Part shown: piece after piece, positions 12,301 to 21,192 of the stretch
Layout of the letters: every line of letters begins with the position of its first letter
How positions within the stretch are numbered: position 1 is the first letter of the stretch
From: Paraspadella gotoi
Lineage: Eukaryota > Chaetognatha
Assembly (NCBI GenBank): GCA_051294375.1
Contig: CM119265.1
Span: 20,120,966 to 20,184,965 of the forward strand
Reading direction: 5' to 3'
Length of the DNA: 64,000 nt
Position numbers and translations under genes: made by a program
Notes under the pieces: model-generated
Seen by the model: the letters and a program-made list of their open reading frames with translations, nothing else
Told to the model about the DNA's origin: nothing
The model's database searches: none

Positions 12301-13989
12301 CCCAAACCGCATCATTTCTGATTCAGTTTCACACAAACCAATGTTGCCAAGACTGATTCTCAAGTGCAGACCGAACCTACCAATGTCAAAGACTGCTAAT
12401 GATGTGAAAACTCAACGTGGAAAAATCCAAGGAGAAACTTCATTTGCAAGAATCAACTCAAACAGAAAAATCAAACACAAAAATCAAGTCCTGCTCTTAT
12501 CAGTCTCCGGTCAAGAAATGGGAAACAAAATCAAGAAATGAAAGAACTGGACCCTGGAAAGAATACATGATCCTCAAACCTGCGCTGAAAAAATCTATAT
12601 CCCCCTCATCGACGAGTTCCTCAAGACCAAAGAAGGCAACAGCTTTTGGAAAACGCAAAAATACTTACCCTAAACTGATGGAAATAGACTACGACCATGG
12701 TTGCGCCAGAAGTTTGCTGCATTTTTGGCTCAGACTTTACCATTGCCCTTTTTTTAAGAATCAATATCAGTCATGGTGCAGTGGCATAATTTTCAATGAC
12801 TGTGACATAAATTAAAAATAAACTTTTAATCATTTAAATAGTAGCTTTGATAGAAATCAATAGTTTTAGTTTGTGACTTCTCTCACATTTTTAGTCTTGT
12901 TCTTTGTTTTTTAGTCCAGAGGGAAGCATGACGATGTAATGCCACGCCATTGGGGCCTGGACATTACATCTTGGTCAAGAAGGGGGACGCAGAGGAGGAT
13001 TTAGCCTGCCGTCCAATTCTCTCTTCCTTCTCTTCTTCTTTCCTCCTCCTGCCCCTTAGTATATTTTGTCTAGCGATATATTCTCTCGTTTCTACTCTTC
13101 ATGAAATATACCATTATTTTCCCTCTATTTCTTCACGCCTTCAATACCCCTCAAGTTTCCAAATAGCAAAATTATGTCAGTCATTTTCCAGTTCTTTGGT
13201 AAAGCACACCTCTGAGTCGGAAATGACGGTTAAACCGGCGTCGGTCACACATCGGTCGCCCGCAAAGCCGATCTCCTCGTCCTCGCATATGATGTCGTTG
13301 TCGCTTTCGGCTCCGGCGTCGTAGGCTGCGGAAACGACCGCCAGCGCGGAGTCGAAGGCGGCAGCGTCGTGAAGCTTGAAACCTTCCGTCGACGCTTCCT
13401 GCTTCAGGTTGTGCGTCGACGCAGGTGTATCCCCGCCTCCACGATTTCGTTTCGATGGGGAGGGCGTTAACGCTGACGAGTGGTTCGACATGGAGCGCTT
13501 CCGCGGGGAGTCGGCGGACGCGTTAGGTCGTGACGTGGTAGGGGACGTTTGAGAGGTGGGAAAGTAGGTGTGGGAGCGCTCTTGAAGGGAGGATATCTGA
13601 ACGAAGAATGATGAACGAGTGAAACAGGGAACGAAACAAAATTCTATGCAAAGACTGTATATGAAAAGGTAAAACGTACCTCAGGGTTAACTTCCATTTC
13701 AACGTCGTTCCCGACAGGGGTCAGCCGATGAGTCAAGTAAGAATCGCACAAGTGACGCTTTCCACTAAAGAATCGTCCGCCGGAATGCTCCACCAGCATA
13801 AACACGCTCGCGTCTGTCGGTAAGTAATAAAAAATGATAAAAAAGAATATGCAAGAGGGGGAATAGTTAAACGTTCTCACCCGTCATTGATGCTAATTTC
13901 ATGGCGGTTTCCATGAGAATACTGGCCATCTGCAATTCCAAGTTTTGCAGTTGATTCATGAAGCCCATCAAACTTCCAGAAGAAGCCAT
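9325..13989 (-). CDS. Lineage-specific family member B (function unknown), last intron holds transposon debris
   Basis: Four exons: 13881-13989, 13680-13813, 13210-13596 and 9325-9699, about 334 aa. The exon plan matches gene C exactly (a first exon ending in phase 1, a 134-nt second exon, then phase-0 joins). The start MASSGSLMG leads an amphipathic helix (LQNLELQMASILMETAMK). Exon 2 gives ASVFMLVEHSGGRFFSGK with HLCDSYL. Exon 3 is Ser/Thr/Pro-rich with a KRNRGGG basic patch and an acidic end (ESDNDIICEDEE). The last exon carries KQWIFAEILQHPKLEAV, KLLNSLLYDF, CPF and FEEIWNQLPNLQ. Intron 3 is 3.5 kb, far longer than any other in the gene, because it contains an LTR-like element and one copy of the hairpin repeat. 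The donor at the end of exon 3 (GAG then GTGTGC) matches the corresponding site of gene C (GAG then GTGAGG). No named family recognised. Confidence 0.8.
9891..10345 (-). mobile_element. Hairpin-repeat family, copy 1
   Basis: About 450 bp closely matching the reverse complement of 23,880-24,330, with a shorter match at 62,037-62,320. Two internal hairpins are conserved: ATCATC-GAAA-GATGAT (here 10,196-10,211 on the minus strand) and ACTCA-CCCCAT-TGAGT (9,904-9,919), the latter about 12 nt from the CCCCTA end. There is no coding capacity. It is non-autonomous and of uncertain class. Confidence 0.8.
10340..10496. repeat. Direct repeat of 29 bp, 128 bp apart
   Basis: GGACAGCCGCTGCAGA followed by CTCGTTT occurs at 10,340-10,368 and again at 10,468-10,496, with two differences. 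The segment between is purine-rich (GAAAAAAAGAG runs). Confidence 0.75.
10701..10720. repeat. Perfect 20-bp palindrome
   Basis: AGACGGGCTT followed by its exact inverse. CGCC and GGCG flank it at near-symmetric positions and would extend the hairpin past a two-base bulge. It lies about 50 bp left of the LTR-like element. Confidence 0.9.
10773..13155 (+). mobile_element. LTR-retrotransposon-like, non-autonomous element
   Basis: A 166-bp terminal direct repeat at 12,990-13,155 matches 10,773-10,883 plus 11,362-11,417; the left copy is split by a 478-bp insertion. Both begin with CAGAGGAGGATTTAGCC and end with CTCAAG. The element is flanked by the 5-bp duplication TTTCC (10,768-10,772 and 13,156-13,160), the size expected for LTR elements. 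A purine tract (AAGAAGGGGGA) lies just before the right repeat, as a polypurine tract should. The interior has only short open frames rich in Ser, Thr and Gln (12,080-12,815). I found no reverse transcriptase, integrase or protease. The repeats do not start TG and end CA, which is atypical. Confidence 0.7.
10884..11361. mobile_element. Nested 478-bp insertion in the left LTR
   Basis: It interrupts the left terminal repeat after ACTCTT (10,878-10,883), and the same six bases recur at its right end (11,356-11,361). The right LTR has ACTCTT once, so this is a target-site duplication. The insert starts GTAGCAG and ends CCCCCCCGTTAG, contains a perfect 11-bp hairpin at 10,912-10,938, and codes for nothing. 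Its class is unknown. Confidence 0.75.
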
Positions 13990-14185
13990 GGCGAACCAGT
14001 TATGTTGGATTTTTTGGGTAGAAATACTAGAATTTAAAACTATTCGAGAGGGAAAGAAACAACGTACAAAATACAGTTGAATTTTTTTTAGACAAGATGA
14101 AAGAAATAAAACAACGATATTGAAAGTCTTCAAGTACACTTTTACAAATATTCGTTGTGATCATACAAAGGTTTCTCTTTCTTCA

Positions 14186-14199
14186 GATCAGCCATATCA
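14186..14199 (+). repeat. GATCAGCCATATCA motif, copy 1
   Basis: Exact 14-mer, plus orientation. It lies about 200 bp upstream of the gene B start. See the finding on this motif. Confidence 0.8.
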
Positions 14200-14980
14200 A
14201 CGTTTTAAAAAAATAAAGTACGGAAAGGTGATACATGGATAGTTTTTAAAAAATTTAAGAAGGTTGACTTCAGGTAAGCTTTTAATGGTCGAGCGAAGCA
14301 AACAAACTATAATGGCAAATCAAAAAGAACGGGCCAACTACGATAAGAGACCTTGAAAAAGACCTGGAAAAACGCCTACAAAGAATATAAAACCTCGACC
14401 ATGTTCACAAAGATCACAGCGTCTTTAGCAAAGTTCAACCACTGGCTAATCACTCCATGAAGATGCAAAAGTGGATCTTGTAGTTCTCTTTAGGGAGACG
14501 AACGAATAACGCTGCGGCAAGGAGACGCCTTAAGATAAGTTGGTTATTGTTTAAGTATCTGTGGGCCCAAAAGTTTACGAGGAGGCAGAAAAAGCAAACC
14601 AATTACATATATCATCCCAATGAACAAACCTAAGCGAGCAATTCTGGGAGAATCTTATCTCGGCTTTTGAAGGCGAGGCTGGTGAAAAAGGATCGGAACC
14701 TCTCTTTGGCACAAGCCTTGACAGATGACCGCGATCGTCTCACTCTTATACGGACGCCTTCGGTAAGGGAAAACGGGGGGAGGGGAAAGGAGGGACAAAG
14801 AAAAAAGAGGAAAACGTAAGTACGTGGCGAATAGGCGACCGAAAATTCGAAGGGGGAAAGGGTGGTCAAAAACTGGTTATGGAAATCGAATAAACACCAA
14901 AAAATTCTTCCAAAGTATAGATTATCATGTCAATCTCTCTAAAAAAAGTATCATCTTATAAGAAAAGTAAAGAGACTCAT

Positions 14981-14994
14981 TGATATGGCTGATC
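14981..14994 (-). repeat. GATCAGCCATATCA motif, copy 2
   Basis: Exact 14-mer on the minus strand, inverted relative to copy 1. Confidence 0.8.
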
Positions 14995-15624
14995 AAAAGA
15001 AGCGCAGAAAAAAAAAGGTTTCTCTCAGTTTGTATGAGAAGTTGAACACGTTTTCCATTTGGTGTATCTCACTCGAAAAGAAACTCGGAAACGTTCCCTC
15101 GCGAAAGCTTTGACATGACACTGTCGATCGCGCCGGTCGGGCATTCGAAGACCTTTTGGGAAAAGGGAAGTTAAAGGTGGGTAAAAACGCTCGACTAATT
15201 AAAAGCAATTCAAAAATCGCGGATCAAAAACAATAATAATTAACCAAAAAAAAAAAGAAAAGTTATTTGCCACATATCACCTTTTGGAAAGAATAAGTAT
15301 CGGCGGATAATTTTAATTCAAAAACAAAAAACGGCAAAGTGATCAAGCTTTTTGCACAACTGCAACTTTTTTGAGTTGATTGAATATTGTTCCAAAACAT
15401 TTCCTCATTACTTCTCTAGAAGACGCCTTTACTTTGTAAGGATGTGGGCCATGAAAAACTCGTATACCTTGCGAAAAAATGAAAAGAGAAGAAGAAAGAT
15501 GATTTCGTTGAGCCAATGGAAATAACTAAGAATTCCTTTAAAAAGAGCATTCCCAATTAAACGCTTTTCGCTCTATACTTAGACCAAGTAATTAAATTAG
15601 TTAAAACTTTAAAATATGTCACGT

Positions 15625-15638
15625 GATCAGCCACATCT
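15625..15638 (+). repeat. GATCAGCCATATCA motif, variant copy 3
   Basis: GATCAGCCACATCT, two mismatches, plus orientation. Confidence 0.6.
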
Positions 15639-15943
15639 TTAAATGCCCAAGAAGGAAGAAAAGACTTGGTATGATCACAATAAAACGCCTTGTAGGGCCT
15701 CAAACGTAATTTTGCCACATTTTCTGATCAATAGACGAGTTTTTCCGAAACGATTCTCTAGAGATAATTTCGATGCGAACGCCCGTCGCTTAACCGTAAA
15801 CCTCTCAAACAAAGAGGGAAAAATGACATACTAACATTAGCTAAGTATTCTCACACCTTAGGGCCGCAGAAGATGAAATATTTCTGTACGGTTCTGTGCG
15901 GTTACAACAACGAAAATATTTCAATGGAGGGATGTCGAAAAAG

Positions 15944-15957
15944 GATCAGCCATATCA
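15944..15957 (+). repeat. GATCAGCCATATCA motif, copy 4
   Basis: Exact 14-mer, plus orientation. Confidence 0.8.
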
Positions 15958-16954
15958 ATATCTTCTCATTTTTTAAAAGTCAATGGATCGGCAGCTATAT
16001 TCTTCTCCTTCTGCTTTGAGTCATCGTCGTCCGAAATGATTTTCTCATGGCTTCGCGGGCGAAGGACTTGACAGAGAGTCTTTGCCGTCCTCCGTGACGG
16101 ACGAGGCCTTAAACAAAAAAGCAAACAAAACAAAAAACATCAAGCTTACATGCAATTTTATTAAAAAATAAAAATAAAATATATGACTGATGAGCGGGGT
16201 TTATGTCCAACATGACGTGTCAGCATGACATAATCACTCGACGCGACCTTGGGCATAAAACGAAAAACGTACAAAATCGACTAAAATCTTTCCTATTGGC
16301 TATCCCCTATATTATTTTCTACCACCCCAACCCAGCCTCGTTGAACAAATTTTTATTTCCACGAGTTCCTAGAAACAGAATCAAACGGAATAATTTATTT
16401 AGGCGTCACCTTCAAATTTCAAAAGTCTTTGGCTCGTAATTGATTCATCCATCTAACAAAACCACTTCTCATGAGCTCGCGGCAGGACGATCTTATTTTG
16501 AGTTCCTTGCGACCCGAGCAACGCGTCACGCCTTCAAAGTCGAGAAAAGAAACGATTTCAACCAAATTGAACGAGGGCCTTCCGGTGATCGATAAAAACT
16601 CAAGTTATAATTTGGAATTGGAGTTAAAGAGTTCACTTGGGAGAGAGAAATGTCAAGATTTTAACTTTTAACTATCATTTTCTTCCGGGCGTCGACCAAA
16701 ATATAAACCCTCCAGCGAAGATTGCGTGAGAAGTGAAAAGTCAGTGTTGACACAAGACCGGTGTTAACAATAGCTGACCCAAAATCGTGGAGCGATTAGG
16801 AAAACCGAGTGCATCAGATTTGGATAGACTCGCGCTTCTCAAATAAATTTCACGGAAACATTAAAAAAAAAAATTCGTTCAGCCAACAAGGATAAAAACA
16901 ATATTTACAAAATCACTTCCCGCTTCCCCTCCCAACTAAAAAATTTGGCACCAC

Positions 16955-16968
16955 TGATATGGCTGATC
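16955..16968 (-). repeat. GATCAGCCATATCA motif, copy 5, overlapping the gene C stop
   Basis: Exact 14-mer on the minus strand. The TGA stop of gene C (16,967-16,969) overlaps its first two bases. Confidence 0.8.
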
Positions 16969-18304
16969 ATCGTGGAAATTCTATCTCTCTAGGGGGTTCC
17001 AAGACTGTCGTCTGGCCTTGACCGGGCGAAGTGACCGGAATCCACTCGATGGTCCTAAACTTGACGGGGTAGGGGGACTTTTTGGTATGAGCGAAAACCG
17101 TTCTGTACTTTTCACGGCAACCCGACTTAAGCGGCCTCGCTCGCTTTCCTATGAACGTCTTCAGACCTTTGTCATGGAGTTCCTGGAGGTTGGGCAAGTG
17201 GTGCCAGAGCTCCTCGAAGCAGCGGGAGTAGAAGGCTTTGCAACGGGGGTCGTCAATTGTGTCAAAGGGGCAATTGTGAGCGGCGATTTTGGCGTATTCG
17301 TAGAGGAGGGAGTTGAGGAGCTTTGACGCGACTGAGTCTTTGTTGGCGATGGAGGAATCACAGACTTGTTGAACGGCTTCTAGCTTCGGGTGTTGGAGAA
17401 TTGCATTGAGGACGGCCATATGCTTCAGTAAATAATAGTGAAAATTTATATGTATAAATAAGTAGAGCCCAAATTGGTATTTGTGCTTCGCGCTTTTTTA
17501 ACAAACAACCGAGTACAAACCTCACCTCATTAGAGGGTGGCATATCGACGTCGACCCCTGGAAAAGTGACGTCGAAATGTTCGTCGGTCTCGTCGTCGAT
17601 GACAGTTACGTCGTCGGCGTCGGCTCCTTCCGCCTCCATCTTGAGAGAGTTGGCAATCTCAGTTCGCAACTTTTTTGGAGAAACGGCAAAGGATGTGGAG
17701 GCGGCGGGGGAAGATCGCTTACGAGCACGTCGCCCCGCTTGGGCCGCCGTTGGCGAAGCATACGGAGGGTTGGATGCGGCCGAGGGCGTGGCAGGGGGAT
17801 TCGCTCCGGTAAAATCTGCTCCGCTCGGGTGAGTTGCTTTTTCTTGTAGAGCGCAAATCTGAAGATAGAAAGCCAATTTTAAAAAACGGGATTTTTATTA
17901 TTTACATTTATCCATATGTACATTTATTAAAATATCATGAGTGAAAAAATCAACACGAGCACCTCTGGAAAAATTTCCAATTCGACATCGTTATTTGATG
18001 GACCTAAGCAGTTGTTTAAGTAGGAGTCACACAGATATTTTTTCCCGCTAAAGTATCGTTGTCCTGATGACTCTACCATGATGAAAACGTTAGCGTCTAA
18101 AAGTGATATTAAAAAAATTAACTAAGGAAACTATAAATAATTTACAATAAATACATAATTAGTTAATTAATTAAATATGTATTTACCTATCATGGTGGCT
18201 ATCTTCATGGTAGCTTCCATTAGAACACTCGTTAACTGTAGTTCCATAGTTTGTAATTGAGTCATCAAGCCCATGAATGTGGAACTTGGTGAGGCCTCCG
18301 CCAT
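16967..18304 (-). CDS. Lineage-specific family member C (function unknown)
   Basis: Four exons: 18187-18304, 17963-18096, 17526-17858 and 16967-17422, about 346 aa. It is the closest paralogue of gene B, with the same intron positions and phases. The N-terminus (MAEASPSSTFMGLM) leads an amphipathic helix, then DANVFIMVESSGQRYFSGKK with YLCDSYL. The third exon is Pro/Ala-rich with a possible nuclear-localisation patch (GRRARKRSS) and an acidic end (DDVTVIDDETDE). The last exon has AILQHPKLEAVQQVC, KLLNSLLYEYAKIAA, CPFDTIDDPRC, FEELWHHLPNL and a basic tail (IGKRARPLK). This C-terminal domain is the most conserved part of the family. The donor of exon 2 (GAG then GTGCTC) is weak but is fixed by the paralogue. 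I know of no named domain that matches. Confidence 0.8.
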
Positions 18305-18450
18305 GTTTTTATTATTCAATAGAATAATTTATCTATAAAAATCAAAGTAAAAAATTAATCATACATTCTAAATACAATTATTAAAAACAAATGAGACGCT
18401 TCGATAACAAAAAAATATTAAAATTTAACAATAAAAAAAGAATAAAAAAT

Positions 18451-21015
18451 TTAAGCGTCCTCAACACGGAAATCACTGCTTCCGCGAGGATAACGAAAAT
18501 CGACGGAGGCAAATGTGAACGTCGAGGTCGAAGGAGCCATCGACAATTGCGCGTCCTGGAAGCGTTTGTCCCCTTTTCCAGGACAAGGGTCTGCCTTCGG
18601 TGATACCTTCAGGTCAAATGATTTTGATCCGAGATTAGGTCCTTCTTCCGGGCAACGCCCTCTGCCTTTGGAACGTCTCTGGCCTTGCTGTTTCTCTGCG
18701 ATAGGTCTTTTGAGGTTCTCGTCTTCTCGAGAAAAATGCTGACGTCTCGGAGAAACCGAATTTGGTGAAGAGAAAGGAAAGCTGCGAGAGCTGTCGAGAG
18801 CTGGCCCATTGGAATTAAAAGGGGGGAAGTGCCGGTCGTAGTTTTCTTGAGCGGCTGGATCAGGGACGGATTTACATATTTTTCTGGACATCGGCGGAAT
18901 AGCGTTTCCAGGCTTCGGTGCTGAGGGTAATCGTGGCGTTCCTACCGCTTTCTCGAGATTCGCGAACTTGGTAAAACTGGCTCCGAGAATGGCGGAACTA
19001 AGCCTCTGAACTTCCGACCTTTGCTCGAGCCTCCCGTCGCACACTTCCAGCAATGGTGCGCCCCCCAATGCCTTGATCAGCTTCACTTGAAAAATCTTGC
19101 CGTCGAAAAACTTCCAAGGGGCAGTGGATTCGATGGGAAAAGGATTCCCGCAAGCGTCGTTGGCCAGAGACACCATCTCTAACCCGCGAGTAAAGAGAGA
19201 CGCCAGGCAGATGGCCCTGGGAGGAAGTAAGGGAAGCTCGATCGCCTTCGTAACATTTACGTCTCGAACGACAGGAGAAACTGCGGTGGCGAGAAATGCA
19301 TGGAGCTCATCGCGGGTTAACATCGATCGTTCGTCGACGACGTGATCTATCATGGCTCGTAAGACCACGCAGACCGGGAGGCTGTGAAGTGGCGCTTGAT
19401 CGAAACGCGGGAACGAATACGACAACAGAACCCGTTCGAAAGTGCGAAATCGCTCCGTTTGATCGGCGGGCGTTTCTCCGAACCAAAGGGACTCTAGCGT
19501 AGGAAATCGCGGCTGGTCCTCAAAAACGATCGGTAGGTAATCGGCGCGATTTCCCATATTGCCGTCGGACATGTACCATTCCTTGACAAAGACCTCCCCC
19601 TGCGATTGTCGCGAGGGTAAAAGAACCTCGTAGATGCGGCGACGGAAATGACGATAAAGGTCGCAAGACGACGGGAGTCCGGCTAGCGGAGCCAAGCTGT
19701 CCAATCCAGTCGCCAAGCGAACTTCCCCGTAGGCCAAAACGGGAAAGATTGAGGGATGACAGAGACCGTTACGATGACTATGCAAGGCTGCATCCCAAAC
19801 CTTTTGACTAACGTTGTTTGGAATTTGATACGTCAATTCCAAGGGTATGGTAGGCAGAGCTTCTGCAACGTATCGGTCGATATTATCAGTAATGATCTTC
19901 TTTTGAAATTCGCCTGAACCACTGAAAATCGAGGCGACCACGCGTTCGCCGCTTACCACTTCGAGGCGTTGTACGAAACCGGCCACTCCTCTTACGATTA
20001 AGGCGGACGGCAACGGATTTCCAGCGACCGACTCGTGAAATTGTCTTAAATCGCGAAGAGTGAAGAGGTAGCCCCCTAAAAGAAGCATCGTCAGCCGAAA
20101 TCGGACAGGGTCGAGTCGCAAAGATCCCATTACTCGTTCAAAGTCGTACGCCCGAGATTCTATCTTTTTACTGAAGGTGAGTTTAAAGTGACGGGCGGAG
20201 AAGACGCGGAGGCCTTTGCGACCGAAAAAGCAGGTTCTGTCGGTGAGCAGTGCGTCGGCGGAGAATTCAGAATAGAGGGTAATAGTTTCCCGTAGATGAT
20301 CTTCGACGGTACACTTCGTTGGAATGCGCAGACTTCGCAAACACTGACGAAGGGCGTTTCTCACACCTGCTGGAGGTGTCCAATATTGGGCGAGATTACA
20401 AGGTTGACATCGCTCGCCCGGAGGCTTTAAAATTTGCTCGGCGCCGCGCCAACGGTCGGCTTCGCATTCAGCCCACTCGTGCTGTCGCATCTATAAATGA
20501 TTTTCGGCTGATCGAACGAATAATCCTTGCCAAATTTCCCTACGTATATTTGGCAAACAATGAATAATTATCATAAATAATGTTATAAATAATTATAATA
20601 ATAATAATAACATCAACATTCAATAAACTGTTTTATTAAAAAGTTTAAAGAAAAAAGAAGTTAATTCTAAAAACTCGTATTTATTTTTCTTAACCATTAC
20701 CAAAGATCCTCGTTCAATCAACTGATCGACACCTACCAAGTCAATAGACCCATCGAAAACTACAATGAGTCTCACGTGCTGCATCGCACAGGCCTCTGCC
20801 AAAGAATTCAGAAACTCGCCCATGCGGCTCCACTCGCCGCCGGAGGTCCAATCGGAGTGAAAACCGCCATAAAGGCGATCGAGGCACGAGTCAGCGTCTA
20901 CCAGAAGAGTAAAGCCGGAAGGGTGAGTTTCGGCCGCCAAGGCGCTAATGTCGACCTGAGAAGTCGCTTCTCTGCAATGACCTTCGATAAAACGACGAAA
21001 AGATTCTGATTCCAT
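18451..21015 (-). CDS. FAM120-like protein 2 (PIN-like / XPG-like, COCOA family)
   Basis: Two exons, 20701-21015 and 18451-20490, 784 aa. It is a tandem paralogue of the next gene upstream. The FAM120A/B/C family has a PIN/XPG-like N-terminal fold; members act in RNA binding, Src signalling under oxidative stress and nuclear-receptor coactivation. Visible: LLVDADSCLDRLYGGFHSDW with SGGEWSRM, then VVFDGSID, the same blocks as human FAM120A (LVDADNCLHRLYGGF). After the intron: YWTPPAGVRNALRQCLRSL. The middle shares WYMSDGNMGNRADYLP with WYVTRSNMGERADHVP of the neighbour. The C-terminal third is disordered and basic. It has diverged more than its neighbour, for example in losing the DHHQEV block (here DHLRETI). 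The stop is 146 bp above gene C. Confidence 0.9.
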
Positions 21016-21192
21016 CGTTTTTAAAAGCTGGTTCTTGAAACAAAGGCAACAAAAGAAAATTATGAAATGAAAGGCAAGTCTATTGATTAAAAGAAAAAAA
21101 ATATAAATTTTTCGAAAGTTACATCAAGAGGAGACATAACCGGTTGTCACATTGCAATAAACTTCGAAAAAGTCGGCAACTAAGGACAATAG

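Larger units (their letters stand above)
9700..13209. other. Intron 3 of gene B, a transposon trap
   Basis: A 3.5 kb intron. It holds the hairpin repeat (9,891-10,345), a duplicated 29-bp segment (10,340 and 10,468), a 20-bp perfect palindrome (10,701-10,720) and an LTR-retrotransposon-like element with a nested insertion (10,773-13,155). The rest is AT-rich. Confidence 0.8.
13990..16966. other. 3-kb spacer between genes C and B, carrying a repeated 14-bp motif
   Basis: No gene supported. Open frames at 15,643-15,834, 16,203-16,439 and 16,471-16,671 (plus) lack homology signs or splice context. The stretch contains four copies of GATCAGCCATATCA or variants, with the fifth overlapping the stop of gene C. 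An inverted pair (TGAAATATTT ... AAATATTTCA) lies at about 15,875-15,922. Confidence 0.6.

Noticed and set aside
12080-12815. Overlapping plus-strand ORFs rich in Ser, Thr and Gln inside the LTR-like element
   Set aside because: They are short, broken between frames and carry no gag, protease or reverse-transcriptase motif; reported only as element interior.
16471-16671. Plus-strand 66-codon ORF starting MSSRQDD
   Set aside because: No homology, no splice context and opposite to all neighbouring genes; length is within chance.
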